Source of the DNA: Acetobacter aceti
GTDB taxonomy: Bacteria; Pseudomonadota; Alphaproteobacteria; Acetobacterales; Acetobacteraceae
Direction of reading: 5' to 3'
Assembly (NCBI RefSeq): GCF_002005445.1
Contig: NZ_CP014692.1
Span: 3,554,001 to 3,618,000, forward strand
Length of the DNA stretch: 64,000 nt
In this document: piece after piece, positions 44,751 through 54,627 of the stretch
How the letters are laid out: each line of letters begins with the position of its first letter
How positions within the stretch are numbered: position 1 is the stretch's first letter
Translations under genes and position numbers: made by a program
Notes under the pieces: generated by a model
Told to the model about the DNA's origin: nothing
Seen by the model: the letters and a program-made list of their open reading frames with translations, nothing else
Database searches by the model: none

Positions 44751-47189
44751 CTACCGCCGTTCTTTCTGCTTCCGTGTCCGGCTCTGCTGCCGCAGCACGC
44801 TTTCGATCCACTCGTTGAGTTTGCGGGTGGTGTCCTCGGCTGATTCCAGATCCGGGTAGGTCTCCGGGAATCGCAGCGCCAGCCAGCGCCACGCGACAAG
44901 CCGCTTGTGGCGCTTTTCGGCGCGTTCAAGCTCTTCCCGGCCTGCGCGGTCTGGCGGTGGGAGACGACCTGTGCCGGGCGGCGGGATACGGGCTCCGGCG
45001 GCGTGCTCGGCGGCCCAGCCAACGAGACGACTGATGCCGTTGTCACGGTCATCGACGGGACACATGGCGTAGGTCCAGCGCTGGGTGAGATCGAGCCCTT
45101 CCACACCTTCCAGAGCGGACGCAATGGCGAAAGGCTGCTCCATGTCCGACAGACGGTAGTTGGGGTCGTCGTGCCGAAGCACGGCGCGGCGGATGCGGGC
45201 CAGCACGCCGTAGAGACTGTCGGAGCCGATTTCCGTGGCGATGGCGCGGACGATGTCGGCGTCGGGCTGCACGAGCGGACGGAGTTCATCGGGCGGAACC
45301 GGGTCGGCGTTGAGGTGGTCGCGGATGAAGCGCGGGCTGCCAGCGTCAGCCAGCACGGCGACAATGCCTTCCTCGTGCTTGCCGTAACGGCCCGCACGAC
45401 CACCGATCTGCTTGACCTCCTGAATGGTCAGATCGCGGGTCTGGCGACCATCGAATTTTCTGAGGGCCGCGAACACCACGCGGCGGATGGACAGGTTGAG
45501 CCCCATGCCGATAGCGTCGGTGGCGATCAGGATGTCGGCAGCGCCCGAGTTGAAGCGCTGGGCCTCGGCGCGACGGACTTCCGGGCTGAGCGCGCCATAG
45601 ACGACGGCGACGCGGCGACCGCGCTCCATCAGGGCGGCGCGCAGATCCAGCACTTCACGGCGGGAGAAGGCGATCAGGGCGTCGCCGGCCCTGAGTTCGT
45701 TGAGTCGGACGGGGGAGGATGCGGCTTTCAGCGGGCTTTTGCGCTGGAGAGAGATTTCGTCGATCGGGTCGCCGCAGAGTTCGGCGATGCGACGGACCAT
45801 CGGAATACATTCGGGCGCGCCGAGAATATAGAGGTGGCGGGCGGGCGCGCCCATGATCGCGGCGGTCCAGGCGGCGCCACGATCGGGGTCGAAGAGCATC
45901 TGCGCTTCGTCGATGATGGCGACATCGACGGGATTGAAGAACGGGCACATCTCGACGGTTGCGGCGAGATGCTTGCTGCCTTCCACGATCATCCGCTCCT
46001 CACCGGTAGAGAGTGACGCTTCCACACCGCGGGCCGCCAGCGCCTCGCGGAACTCGTGGGCCAGCAGACGCAGAGGCGCCAGCGCAAGACCGCTCTCGGC
46101 TTTCGCCAGTGCGTCGAGCGCCGTGTGGGACTTGCCGCTGTTGGTCGGGCCTGTAATCAGCGTGATACGGCGTTCAAGGGCGCGAGCGGTGCGGAAATGG
46201 GCGGCGTAGCGGTCGAGGGCCGCCACGCGGGCGATGACCGAATTGGCGACATGCTTGCCGACCTTGGGAGGTTCCGGCAGTGGCGCGTCCCGTCGTCCGT
46301 CACGGTCGCGGCCACGCTTCTCCTTGCGGTCGAAAAACTCCTCGCTGATGCGCCGCCATTCAGGCAGGGCAGGGCGCAGGGCGATCAGTTCGTTGGGGTC
46401 GAACTCCCACAACTCCTGCCCGTCCTTCTGGAGGATGCGGCGAGCAACCGGGATGCGGTTTTCAGCGATCCAGCGCAGGGCCTCACGGTGCGAGCAGCGC
46501 AGGATTGCGGGGACTTCCTGAAAGCGGACAAGACTGCTTTCCCAGTCTTCGAGGCGCTTCTCCTCGCTCTCACGACGGGCGCGGGCCGTCTGCTCGATGG
46601 AGGCTTCCTGACGGACGCGGGCTTCCTCGGCTTCCTGTGCGCGTCCGACAAAGCGCTCACGGTCGGAGACGTTGAAGGCGTCGGCAATGGCGTCGGCCAG
46701 CCGTGCGGTCTGTCCTGCGGAGAGGACGCGCCCGGTGTCGAGCAGGTCCGCCTGCATACCAGCAAGCGCCTCTCTGGGTGTGTCGCCCAGCTCATGGAAA
46801 CGCGCCGCCATGACGGGCTTGAGGGCCGCGAAGAGATCGTCGTCCGTGGCGTCGGGGTTTTCGACGGCGCTGGCCGCCTGCTCCATATCCTCGCGCGAAA
46901 TCCAGATGCGCCCGTCGCGGCGGGTCTGGTCCATGAGGCGTGAGGCCCAGCGCTTGCGTCTGACGGCGCAGAGAGCGCTGATGAAGAGTTCGTCGGGCAC
47001 CTCCTGCGCGCCCGGTGTCAGGGCGCGGCCTATGCGCCGGAGAAGGGCTGGTTCTTCACGAGGCTCGATGGAGAGAGCCGTGCGGGCCAGAGCAGTCTGG
47101 AGAGCGGCTCTGGCGGGCGAGGTCGTCTCCGGAAGTGCGGAGGCGAGGGAGAGCGTATTGGTCGGGCGAGAGCCGCTGGGCGCATTCAT
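44751..47189 (-). CDS. Suv3-like ATP-dependent RNA helicase
   Basis: 812 residues from ATG 47189. It has an N-terminal region of about 330 residues with a long charged helix, then a superfamily-2 helicase like mitochondrial Suv3, the RNA-degradosome helicase also found in alphaproteobacteria. Motifs: I 'GPTNSGKSHTALDAL', Ia 'ALAPLRLLAHEF', II 'VDVAIIDEAQML' (DEAQ-like), 'GDALIAFSRREV', 'GALSPEVRRAEAQRFN', and VI 'QIGGRAGRYG'. The last 100 residues are Arg/Glu-rich and end in QRSRTRKQKERR-like basic sequence. REP-like palindromes flank both ends. Confidence 0.9.
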   Translation of the reverse strand: MNAPSGSRPTNTLSLASALPETTSPARAALQTALARTALSIEPREEPALLRRIGRALTPGAQEVPDELFISALCAVRRKRWASRLMDQTRRDGRIWISREDMEQAASAVENPDATDDDLFAALKPVMAARFHELGDTPREALAGMQADLLDTGRVLSAGQTARLADAIADAFNVSDRERFVGRAQEAEEARVRQEASIEQTARARRESEEKRLEDWESSLVRFQEVPAILRCSHREALRWIAENRIPVARRILQKDGQELWEFDPNELIALRPALPEWRRISEEFFDRKEKRGRDRDGRRDAPLPEPPKVGKHVANSVIARVAALDRYAAHFRTARALERRITLITGPTNSGKSHTALDALAKAESGLALAPLRLLAHEFREALAARGVEASLSTGEERMIVEGSKHLAATVEMCPFFNPVDVAIIDEAQMLFDPDRGAAWTAAIMGAPARHLYILGAPECIPMVRRIAELCGDPIDEISLQRKSPLKAASSPVRLNELRAGDALIAFSRREVLDLRAALMERGRRVAVVYGALSPEVRRAEAQRFNSGAADILIATDAIGMGLNLSIRRVVFAALRKFDGRQTRDLTIQEVKQIGGRAGRYGKHEEGIVAVLADAGSPRFIRDHLNADPVPPDELRPLVQPDADIVRAIATEIGSDSLYGVLARIRRAVLRHDDPNYRLSDMEQPFAIASALEGVEGLDLTQRWTYAMCPVDDRDNGISRLVGWAAEHAAGARIPPPGTGRLPPPDRAGREELERAEKRHKRLVAWRWLALRFPETYPDLESAEDTTRKLNEWIESVLRQQSRTRKQKERR

Positions 47190-47290
47190 GAAAGTGATTG
47201 TGCGCGATCCGCCGCACGCGAACAATAGTGGACACAGGTGGAGCGTGTGACGTTTTGCCGAAAGTGGTTCGGCTTCAGCGCAAACCGGGA

Positions 47291-47336
47291 TCAAAGGGAC
47301 GGTGCGCCTTTGTGGGGTATGGGGCAAAGCCCCATC
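47291..47336. repeat. Intergenic palindromic repeat (REP-like)
   Basis: AAAGG...CCTTT (about 47293-47311) followed by a TGGGGTATGGGGCAAAGCCCCA block (to 47334), the same two-palindrome design as at 44673. Located just upstream of the helicase gene. Confidence 0.6.
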
Positions 47337-47350
47337 GGACTGTCGGACAT

Positions 47351-47384
47351 AAAAAAAGCCGACCGGCGAAACCCGGTCGGCTTT
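47351..47384 (-). terminator. Intrinsic terminator of the DUF2501 gene
   Basis: AAAGCCGACCGG (47355-47366) pairs with CCGGTCGGCTTT (47373-47384) around a 6-base loop; on the minus strand it continues into a run of seven T. Confidence 0.9.
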
Positions 47385-47408
47385 CGTGACGTGCGGGAGG
47401 ATGGAGCC

Positions 47409-47933
47409 TTACTGAAGCTCCTGACCCTTTTTCGTCAGGTCACTGCACAGTTTGACGCGCTTGGACTTGTCGAGTGTGGAGATATCGAACGGCGTGGAGG
47501 TGGCGTTCGACAGCAGGCCCTGCCCACCGAGCGAGTAGTTCTGATCGTTCTTCACGTCCGCACGCTTCGCCAGCTTGCGGGCCACACTGCGGGATGTCGT
47601 GCCGTTCACGTATTTCTTGTGAATGCAGTAGGACAGGAGACCCGCGACGTTCCCGGGTGTTGCGTTGTCGATGGACGGGAGGCCGTTTTCACCGAGAGCG
47701 CCAGGCGTTGCGGCGGTTGTCGCGCCGGTGATGCCTTTTACCATCTGCGCGCCTTCCGTGGGGGCGGAGGCGGCGTTGGCCGGGTTGGTGACGGGCAGGG
47801 CGCCATTGGGTGCTGTCGACAGGGTCGTGCCGGCCGGAAGCTGCTGGGCTGCTGTCTGGGCCTGAGCTACGCCAACAGAAGCGAGCGCCATGCCGAACGA
47901 TGCGACAAGGGCGATATGCCGGGATGCAAACAT
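47409..47933 (-). CDS. DUF2501 (YjjA-like) secreted protein
   Basis: 174 residues with a signal peptide (HIALVASFGMALASVGVAQAQ). The C-terminal 85 residues match DUF2501: 'NATPGNVAGLLSYCIHKKYV' and 'YSLGGQGLLSNATSTPFDIS' with the two conserved Cys (the second in 'KRVKLCSDL'). E. coli YjjA is the reference member; it affects surface or biofilm behaviour, mechanism unknown. A low-complexity Ala/Thr linker separates signal and domain. It is a single-gene unit with its own terminator. Confidence 0.85.
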   Translation of the reverse strand: MFASRHIALVASFGMALASVGVAQAQTAAQQLPAGTTLSTAPNGALPVTNPANAASAPTEGAQMVKGITGATTAATPGALGENGLPSIDNATPGNVAGLLSYCIHKKYVNGTTSRSVARKLAKRADVKNDQNYSLGGQGLLSNATSTPFDISTLDKSKRVKLCSDLTKKGQELQ

Positions 47934-48282
47934 GAAAACCTCTTACAAATAATGCAACCTGTGATGCATGTATGGTCGGCGTATTGTTCTTGTTTCCGAA
48001 CATGGAGTGCAGGTCGCTGTCGTGTCCTTAAACTTCCGGGCGCAGGAAAGGTTCCGTCGGCACGGACTAAACGACATCTGACAATTTTGTGTAGTCCTGG
48101 GTCTGGTGTTGGAAAAACCCGGCACTGATGCGGACAGTAAGGGCAGTTACTATGAGAGACGCCGGTTATGCATATACGCGATCATGGCAGAGAGTCTTCG
48201 CGTGCATGCCGAGCGGCACAGTCCCGGTTTTCCATGACATGGAAAACGGGTAAATATTCTGCTGTGTGTCGGAGTAAAATCC
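47934..48282. other. Intergenic stretch upstream of the DUF2501 gene
   Basis: About 350 bp between the DUF2501 start and tRNA-Lys. No gene is supported. A short inverted repeat (TTTTCCATGACATGGAAAA, 48227-48245) is visible; the promoter of the DUF2501 gene must lie near 47940-48010. Confidence 0.4.
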
Positions 48283-48358
<76 letters not shown>

Positions 48359-48442
48359 AGGATTTCCAGTTCCAAGCCTGTAGGCTGGAATAAGGCGGGC
48401 TTTTAACAGCCGTTCCGCTCCAGCGCAAGAGAGGAATTACAA

Positions 48443-49360
48443 TTATCTGTTAAGAAGCGCCAGCAACCCATCAAGCTGATCCAGCGTCCGATAGGAAAAG
48501 CGGAGCGTGCCGCCCTTGCCATCAAACTGAATCTGCACAGGAAGCCCGAGTTTCGACGAGAGATCCCTCTCCAGCATGGCGATCTCGGGGTCGCGTCTCT
48601 CCCGCACGGGCTTCTGCTGCACGGGCTGTGCCGCCTCTCTGAGGGCTTTCTGGGCAAGGGCCTCAGTCTGTCGGACAGACATCTCTTTTGCGATAACGTC
48701 TTTTGCCGCGGCTTCCGGATGAGGATGCGTCAACAGGGCCCGGGCATGTCCTGCCGAAAGCCGACCTTCCACAACATCCGCCCGGAGTGCGGACGGGAGT
48801 CGCAGAAGTCGGAGCGTGTTCGTGATGTGCGGACGGGATTTGCCGATTGCCCGGGCCAGTTCGTCCTGTGTCAGGCGGTAGTCCTCGATCAGACGGCTGA
48901 AGCCTTCGGCCTCTTCCATCGGATTGAGATCGGCGCGCTGGAGGTTCTCCACCAGCGCTGCCGCCATGGCGTCGGTATCGTCGAGTTCACGGACGAGGAC
49001 AGGGACATCGTGCAGCCCGGCCTGCTGGGCTGCACGCCACCGACGCTCGCCACCGATGATCTGGTAGGTGCCGGGCTTGTCCGGATGCGGTCGTGCGAGA
49101 AGAGGCTGCAGAATGCCTCGGGCGCGGATGGATTCCGCAAGCTCGCCCAGAGCTTCGGGTGCGAAGTTCTGACGTGGCTGAAAGGGGCTGGGTTCCAGAG
49201 ATTCGACAGGCAACGAAGAAACGCCGTTACGCACAGGCTGGGACGAGGATACCTCGCCTGCTGTTGTGAGGGCTGGTTCTGACAGGATTGGCTGTTCACC
49301 GAGCAGGGCGGCGAGTCCGCGACCAAGACGTGGACGGGCGGGGGATTTCTTCGTGCTCAC
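48443..49360 (-). CDS. parB: Chromosome-partitioning protein ParB
   Basis: 305 residues from GTG 49360, just after the parA stop. ParB binds parS and spreads as a CTP-dependent clamp to segregate the origin region. Motifs: '[15 protein letters not shown]' N-terminal ParA-contact region, '[22 protein letters not shown]', the CTP-binding '[21 protein letters not shown]' and '[20 protein letters not shown]' (ENxQR), helix-turn-helix '[21 protein letters not shown]', and a C-terminal dimer domain. It lies in the order mnmE-mnmG-rsmG-parA-parB. Confidence 0.96.
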   Translation of the reverse strand: MSTKKSPARPRLGRGLAALLGEQPILSEPALTTAGEVSSSQPVRNGVSSLPVESLEPSPFQPRQNFAPEALGELAESIRARGILQPLLARPHPDKPGTYQIIGGERRWRAAQQAGLHDVPVLVRELDDTDAMAAALVENLQRADLNPMEEAEGFSRLIEDYRLTQDELARAIGKSRPHITNTLRLLRLPSALRADVVEGRLSAGHARALLTHPHPEAAAKDVIAKEMSVRQTEALAQKALREAAQPVQQKPVRERRDPEIAMLERDLSSKLGLPVQIQFDGKGGTLRFSYRTLDQLDGLLALLNR

Positions 49361-49370
49361 GCTCGGAACC

Positions 49371-50213
49371 TCAGTTGCTCGTGTTTTCAAGGCGCTTGCG
49401 CAGTTCAAGCGCAAGCGCCGTGTAGGACGTCGCGCCGCTCGAACGTGCGTCGTAGGTCATGACGGGCGTGCCATGGCTCTGGGCTTCCGAGATGCGGATA
49501 TTGCGCGGGATGATGGTTTCCATCACCGCATCGCCGAAGAAGCTGCGGGCGTCGGCAGCAACGAGTTCGGAAAGATTGTTGCGGCGATCATACATTGTCA
49601 GGACAATGCCTGTGGTCTTGAGCGCCGGATTGAACTGTTTTTTGACCTTCTCAATGGTGCGGGTCAGATGGCTGATGCCTTCAAGCGCGAAGAACTCACA
49701 CTGGAGCGGCGCAACGACACCGTCCGCCGCGACGAGCGCGTTGAGAGTCAGAAGGCCGAGGCTCGGCGGGCAGTCGATGATGATGTAATCCGCAGAACCC
49801 GCCAGAGACTTGATGGCCGATTTCAGCCGCTGTTCCCGCTCATCCTCGGTGATCAGTTCGATCTCCGCGCCGACAAGCTCCGTGCTGGCCGAAATCACGC
49901 CAAGATTTTCAATGTCCGTTTTCTGCACCAGCGCGGCGGCTTCGGCCTCGCCCATGAGCAGGGTGTAGGAGCCGCGTTTGCGGGCGTTATAATCCACGCC
50001 GATTCCGGTTGAAGCGTTGCCCTGTGGGTCGAGGTCGATCAGCACGACCCGCTGCCCGCTCTGGGCAAGGGCGGCGGCAAGGTTGATGGCGGTCGTTGTC
50101 TTGCCGACGCCCCCCTTCTGGTTGGCTATGGCGAGGGTAATGGGCTGGGCCGATCCGCGTGCCGGATGCGAGGCTGGTTTCGAAGTTTTCGTATTCTTTC
50201 TGGATTCAGACAC
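49371..50213 (-). CDS. parA: Chromosome-partitioning ATPase ParA
   Basis: 280 residues. Deviant Walker A '[20 protein letters not shown]' with the signature Lys, '[16 protein letters not shown]', Walker B region '[19 protein letters not shown]' and '[15 protein letters not shown]'. ParA forms a nucleoid-bound ATP-dependent gradient that moves ParB-parS complexes. It overlaps the end of rsmG by 8 bp and is followed by parB after 10 bp. Confidence 0.97.
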   Translation of the reverse strand: MSESRKNTKTSKPASHPARGSAQPITLAIANQKGGVGKTTTAINLAAALAQSGQRVVLIDLDPQGNASTGIGVDYNARKRGSYTLLMGEAEAAALVQKTDIENLGVISASTELVGAEIELITEDEREQRLKSAIKSLAGSADYIIIDCPPSLGLLTLNALVAADGVVAPLQCEFFALEGISHLTRTIEKVKKQFNPALKTTGIVLTMYDRRNNLSELVAADARSFFGDAVMETIIPRNIRISEAQSHGTPVMTYDARSSGATSYTALALELRKRLENTSN

Positions 50214-50805
50214 GCCTGATATCGCTTATTTTCAGAATGGTGCCGCCTGAAGTGCGGCTGGGAATGTTTGTGACTGTCATGTGCCAGTCGCGCTCGGCAT
50301 TGGTCAACTCATCGGCGGCCTGTTGCCCCTTCAGAAACAGCGCATACCCGTCATTGGCGACAAGTTTTTCTGTCCAGGTGAGAAGTTGGGACAGATTTGC
50401 CAGAGCGCGTGCCGTGACGACGGGCGCGGGCGGCACTGCAGCGGCTTCGATTCTCTGATTGACGATCGTTGTCCGGCAACCGGTTGCTCGGCTGGCCTCA
50501 CGCAGAAAAGTGGCCTTGCGTCGGTCGGATTCAACCAGCGTCACGTCCGCGTCGGCTGCGATGGCGATGATCAGCCCCGGAAAGCCGCCGCCTGAACCCA
50601 GATCGGTCACATGGCTGCCCTGCTCGATCAGTGGCGCGAGTTGCAGGCTGTCGAGGATGTGCCGCTCCCATAGATGCGGCACATCGCCGGGAGAAATCAG
50701 GTTGATCTTCGCTGTCCACCGGACCAGAAGATTGGCGAAGCAGGTCAGTCGCTCCAGTGTTTCACGTGAAACGCCGGGAATGGAGGATGGCGGAACAGGG
50801 GTCAT
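50206..50805 (-). CDS. rsmG: 16S rRNA (guanine527-N7) methyltransferase RsmG
   Basis: 199 residues. A SAM-dependent methyltransferase that makes m7G527 in 16S rRNA. Visible: '[30 protein letters not shown]' (family N-part), the SAM site '[17 protein letters not shown]' and '[19 protein letters not shown]'. Its ATG overlaps the mnmG stop (ATGA). A parS site lies within codons 11-16, where it encodes 'GVSRET', as in many bacteria. Confidence 0.96.
   Translation of the reverse strand: MTPVPPSSIPGVSRETLERLTCFANLLVRWTAKINLISPGDVPHLWERHILDSLQLAPLIEQGSHVTDLGSGGGFPGLIIAIAADADVTLVESDRRKATFLREASRATGCRTTIVNQRIEAAAVPPAPVVTARALANLSQLLTWTEKLVANDGYALFLKGQQAADELTNAERDWHMTVTNIPSRTSGGTILKISDIRRV
50758..50773. 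promoter_or_regulatory. parS site inside rsmG
   Basis: TGTTTCACGTGAAACG differs from the palindromic consensus TGTTTCACGTGAAACA at one base. It lies at the 5' end of rsmG, 545 bp upstream of parA. ParB is expected to nucleate here. Confidence 0.92.
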
Positions 50806-52664
50806 GCGGCCTGCCTGATGTGAGCGAGAAGAGCGACCAGCGCCGACGGTGTGATGCCCGGAATTCTCTGGGCGGCAGCAAAGTTGCCCGGACGCACCCG
50901 CTCGAACCGTTCTTTCATTTCCGCGCTCAGGCCACCGACCTTGCTGAAGTCGAAGCTCTCCGGAATGGTGACGGCGGCTTCAGCATGAAGCTGCCTGATT
51001 TCCCGCTCCTGCCTGATCAGATAGCCGCTGTAACGGGCCTCTGTTTCCACATGCAGACGAACACGATGCGGCAGTTCAGCGAACCATGGGGCCAGTCGTC
51101 CGGCGATGGATGTGTCTCCGCCGGACGCCATGATTTCAAAAAGAGATCGCCTGCGGCCATCCTGAGAGGCGGCGCCTCCGGCGTGGGTAATGTCTGCCGG
51201 AAGCCATGTCTCCGCCTTGGCGCGCTCGGTTGCGGCCTGAAGTTCATTGCTGATTTTCTCAAACTGACGGGCGCGCTCCGTGCCGACGCATCCGCAGGCA
51301 ATGCCGAGAGGTGTAAGTCGCAGGTCGGCATTGTCGGCGCGCAGGGTCAGTCGATACTCCGCACGCGAGGTGAACATGCGATAGGGTTCTGAGACGCCCT
51401 GCGTCACGAGGTCATCGATCATGACGCCCAGATAGGCCTCGCTCCGGCTGATGCTGAGCGCGTCACTTCCGGCGGCACGGCGTGCCGCGTTGATCCCGGC
51501 GAGAAGACCCTGCGCTCCGGCTTCCTCGTAACCCGTGGTGCCGTTGATCTGTCCCGCCATATAAAGACCGGGAATCGCACGGAGTTCCAGCGCGTGCGAA
51601 AGGGCGCGCGGGTCAATGTAATCATACTCCACGGCGTAACCGGGGCGGATGATACGGGCCTGCTCCAGTCCGGGAATGGTGCGGATCATCTGCTCCTGCA
51701 CAAAAGGCGGCAGGCTGGTCGAAATACCATTGGGGTAGACCAGATCTCCGCCCGGATTGTCGGGAAGCGCTTCCGGTTCCAGAAAGATCTGGTGGGACGT
51801 GCGCTCGGCAAAGCGGACGACCTTGTCTTCAATGGACGGGCAGTAGCGTGGGCCGCGTCCGGCGATGGCACCACCGTAAACAGCCGACAGGTGAATGTGC
51901 TCACGAATGATGGCATGAGTTTTTTCATTGGTCGCTGTGATGCGGCAACTTACCTGCGGGTTGCTGATGTGGGTCGTCAGATAGGAAAAAGGCTCCGGCT
52001 CCGTGTCGCCCTGATCCTCAGGAAGCGACTCCCAGTCGATGCTGGCGCGGTCAATACGGGCGGGCGTGCCGGTCTTGAGGCGCCCCATGGGCAGACCCAG
52101 CGCTTCGAGGCGGAGGCCTAATGCATTGGCAGGAAGATCGCCGACCCGCCCAGCCGGTTCGGTCTCATGGCCGAAGTGAATGACGCCCCGAAGGAAGGTT
52201 CCCGCAGCAATGACAACGGAAGGCGCCAGAAAATTTCTGCCATCTTCGCAAACGACACCAGCCACGGCCTGATCGGGCGTCAGAAGCAGATCGCCTACTG
52301 CCGCTTCGATGATGGTCAGATTGTTGGTTGCCTGCAGGAGTGTGTGGATGGCGCTCCGATAGAGGCCGCGATCGGCCTGTGCGCGGGGACCGTGAACGGC
52401 AGGCCCCTTTGAGCGGTTCAGCAGTTTGAAATGAATTCCGGCGGCGTCAGCGGCGCGTCCCATAAGCCCGTCGAGCGCATCGATTTCGCGCACAAGATGT
52501 CCTTTGCCGATCCCGCCGATGGCAGGGTTGCAGGACATGGCGCCAACAGTATCCATGCGATGCGTAAGGAGGGCCGTTTTCGCTCCGCACCGGGCCGCCG
52601 CTGCCGCCGCCTCGCAGCCCGCGTGTCCGCCTCCGACGACGATGACATCGAACCGCGTTTCCAT
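50802..52664 (-). CDS. mnmG: tRNA uridine-5-carboxymethylaminomethyl modification enzyme MnmG
   Basis: 620 residues. The FAD-binding partner of MnmE in making (c)mnm5-U34 in tRNA. FAD site '[20 protein letters not shown]' at the start, '[36 protein letters not shown]'-type block near residues 30-65, '[17 protein letters not shown]' near 275, and '[25 protein letters not shown]' near 370. It is followed by rsmG with a 4-bp overlap and preceded by mnmE after 12 bp, the classical order. Confidence 0.97.
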   Translation of the reverse strand: METRFDVIVVGGGHAGCEAAAAAARCGAKTALLTHRMDTVGAMSCNPAIGGIGKGHLVREIDALDGLMGRAADAAGIHFKLLNRSKGPAVHGPRAQADRGLYRSAIHTLLQATNNLTIIEAAVGDLLLTPDQAVAGVVCEDGRNFLAPSVVIAAGTFLRGVIHFGHETEPAGRVGDLPANALGLRLEALGLPMGRLKTGTPARIDRASIDWESLPEDQGDTEPEPFSYLTTHISNPQVSCRITATNEKTHAIIREHIHLSAVYGGAIAGRGPRYCPSIEDKVVRFAERTSHQIFLEPEALPDNPGGDLVYPNGISTSLPPFVQEQMIRTIPGLEQARIIRPGYAVEYDYIDPRALSHALELRAIPGLYMAGQINGTTGYEEAGAQGLLAGINAARRAAGSDALSISRSEAYLGVMIDDLVTQGVSEPYRMFTSRAEYRLTLRADNADLRLTPLGIACGCVGTERARQFEKISNELQAATERAKAETWLPADITHAGGAASQDGRRRSLFEIMASGGDTSIAGRLAPWFAELPHRVRLHVETEARYSGYLIRQEREIRQLHAEAAVTIPESFDFSKVGGLSAEMKERFERVRPGNFAAAQRIPGITPSALVALLAHIRQAA

Positions 52665-52676
52665 GATGTTTCCCTC

Positions 52677-54011
52677 TTACTTCCCGATACAGAACTGACC
52701 GAAGATGGTATCCAGTATATCCTCAACGCCGACTTCGCCAGTCAGTCGTCCCAATGCGCGCATGGCCAGACGCAACTCCTCACCGCGCATTTCCGGCCAG
52801 TCCATGCTCAGCGCTGCTTCCAGGCTGGTTGAAGCCGCTTCCGCTGCCGCCCGGTGACGCGCACGCGTCAGGGGTGGCGGTCCGCTTCCTTGTGTCAGTT
52901 TGAGGGCTTCTCTTTCAAGTGTTTTCCGTAGCTCTGCAACGCCGTCGCCGTTCTGAAGGCTGATGCCGAGCACGGGATGCTGGTCCAGCGTGGCGGGGGC
53001 GGGAGCCAGATCGGTCTTGTTGCAGACAGGGAGCGCCTGAGGAATGACCGTGGGATAGGGTTGATCTGAAGGGAAAAGCTGGAGAACGAAATCGGAATGT
53101 TCCACGTGAAACATCGCCCGCCGGACGCCTTCTGCCTCGATCGGATCGCTGGTCTCACGCAGGCCGGCTGTATCGACGAACGTGACTTTCACCCCGGCCA
53201 GAATGGTCGCGATTTCAATCGTGTCGCGGGTGGTGCCGGCAATGGGAGAGACGATGGCGGCGTCGCGTTCCGCCAGCAGGTTCAGAAGGCTGGATTTTCC
53301 CGCGTTCGGTGGTCCGACAATCGAAAAGACGAGTCCGCGTCGGATGCGTTCCCCGCGTTCCCCGTCCGCGAGATGATGGCGGATTTCAGTGTTCAGTGTC
53401 GCGATTTCAGCGAGAAGGGCGTGTTCCACTTCCGGGGGAAGCTCCTCGTCAGGAAAGTCGATCAGGGCTTCCTGCTGAGCGAGAACACTGCGCAGTCTGG
53501 TCGCCCAGTTTTTGTAAAGACTTCCAAGAGCGCCATCGGCCTGCGCAAGGGCCTGCTTGCGTTGTGTCTCGGTCTCGGCTTCGATCAGGTCCGCAATGCC
53601 CTCGGCTTCCGTCAGATCCACACGTCCATGCATGAAGGCCCGGCGCGTAAATTCACCCGGTTCGGCAGGTCTGGCGCCTGTTTCCACCAGAGCGTCAGCC
53701 ACGGCGGAAATGATCGCTGGACCAGCATGGAGATGGAGTTCGAAACTGTCCTCGCCGGTGTAACTGTTGGGGCCGGGTGACCAGATCACCACAGCATCGT
53801 CCAGATGGTCTTCATGAAGTGCGGCGTTGCGCCAGAGCTTGCGAAAAGACGCCCTGCGCGGAAAAGGAAGTCGTCCTGCAAGAGTATGAAGGATGGTGTC
53901 GCTGCCTGCGCCGCTGACACGTATGATGGCGATGGCGCCGCGTCCTGATCCCGTGGCGAGAGCAAAGACCGGTGGCAGGGCGTGGTGCTGAAGTGATGCG
54001 TTTGACGGCAT
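52677..54011 (-). CDS. mnmE: tRNA modification GTPase MnmE
   Basis: 444 residues from ATG 54011; longer in-frame starts lack family similarity. N-terminal folate-binding domain ('[19 protein letters not shown]', '[20 protein letters not shown]'), then an inserted G domain with G1 '[12 protein letters not shown]', G2 'GTTRDTIE', G3 'DTAGLRE' and G4 'NKTD', and the C-terminal catalytic 'FCIGK'. It works with MnmG on U34 of tRNA. A parS-like site lies within the G domain coding region. Confidence 0.97.
   Translation of the reverse strand: MPSNASLQHHALPPVFALATGSGRGAIAIIRVSGAGSDTILHTLAGRLPFPRRASFRKLWRNAALHEDHLDDAVVIWSPGPNSYTGEDSFELHLHAGPAIISAVADALVETGARPAEPGEFTRRAFMHGRVDLTEAEGIADLIEAETETQRKQALAQADGALGSLYKNWATRLRSVLAQQEALIDFPDEELPPEVEHALLAEIATLNTEIRHHLADGERGERIRRGLVFSIVGPPNAGKSSLLNLLAERDAAIVSPIAGTTRDTIEIATILAGVKVTFVDTAGLRETSDPIEAEGVRRAMFHVEHSDFVLQLFPSDQPYPTVIPQALPVCNKTDLAPAPATLDQHPVLGISLQNGDGVAELRKTLEREALKLTQGSGPPPLTRARHRAAAEAASTSLEAALSMDWPEMRGEELRLAMRALGRLTGEVGVEDILDTIFGQFCIGK
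53098..53113. promoter_or_regulatory. parS site inside mnmE
   Basis: TGTTCCACGTGAAACA matches the parS consensus at 15 of 16 positions. On the coding strand it spells 'MFHVEH' in MnmE. It is 2.3 kb from the rsmG site, giving a two-site parS cluster next to parAB. Confidence 0.88.
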
Positions 54012-54128
54012 GATGTGCAGTATCTCGTTCGAAAATCTTAAGTGAATATTGACGGGAGGCTGACTGGCGCGGACAAGAGGTAGCACGTCCTGTGCGCATC
54101 TGTGTGGCCATCTTGCCGGAGTGTTTCC

Positions 54129-54584
54129 ATGCCTCAGTTATCCCTGCATTCTCCGTTGGGGCCTCTTACGATCACGGAAGAAGATGGAGCGATCGTCGCA
54201 TTGGACTGGGGGTGGGGACGTGATCAGACCGAGACGCCTTTGCTGTGCGAAGTGCGGGACTGGCTGGATCAATGGTTTGATACGCCGACAGGCGTGTTTC
54301 CATATCCGATGAAGCCGCAGGGTACGGATTACCAGAAAAAGGTCTGGGCGGCTCTGTGTGAGATTCCTCTCGGTGAGACGCGAACCTACAAACAGATAGC
54401 GGAACTGGCTGGAGGTTCTGCCCGGTCCGTCGGACAGGCTGTGGGACGCAACCCTGTTCCGATCCTGATCCCATGCCATCGTGTCGTGGCTGTACACGGA
54501 TTGGGTGGTTATTCCGGTGATGGCGGGATCGATGACAAGATGTGGCTGCTGGAGTTTGAAGGGGTGGCCGTCCCTGGAGCGTGA
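54129..54584 (+). CDS. ogt: Methylated-DNA--[protein]-cysteine S-methyltransferase
   Basis: 151 residues from ATG 54129. The suicide repair enzyme for O6-alkylguanine. The active-site motif '[10 protein letters not shown]' places the acceptor at Cys116. The helix-turn-helix with arginine finger is '[30 protein letters not shown]', and '[22 protein letters not shown]' closes the protein. The N-terminal domain is short and lacks the Cys pairs of Ada. It reads divergently from mnmE. Confidence 0.93.
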   Translation: MPQLSLHSPLGPLTITEEDGAIVALDWGWGRDQTETPLLCEVRDWLDQWFDTPTGVFPYPMKPQGTDYQKKVWAALCEIPLGETRTYKQIAELAGGSARSVGQAVGRNPVPILIPCHRVVAVHGLGGYSGDGGIDDKMWLLEFEGVAVPGA

Positions 54585-54627
54585 TGCCGCGCAAGTAGAG
54601 TGTCCTGTTTGAAAAGAACGGGCCAAG

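Noticed and set aside
44608-44859. Plus-strand small frames over the palindromic repeat near 44.7 kb
   Set aside because: They span the repeat element and the helicase 3' end and look non-coding.
44907-46016. Long plus-strand frame (369 codons) opposite the Suv3-like helicase gene
   Set aside because: It is antisense to a gene with clear helicase motifs; the translation is His/Gly/Glu-rich without domains and arises from GC-rich codon bias.
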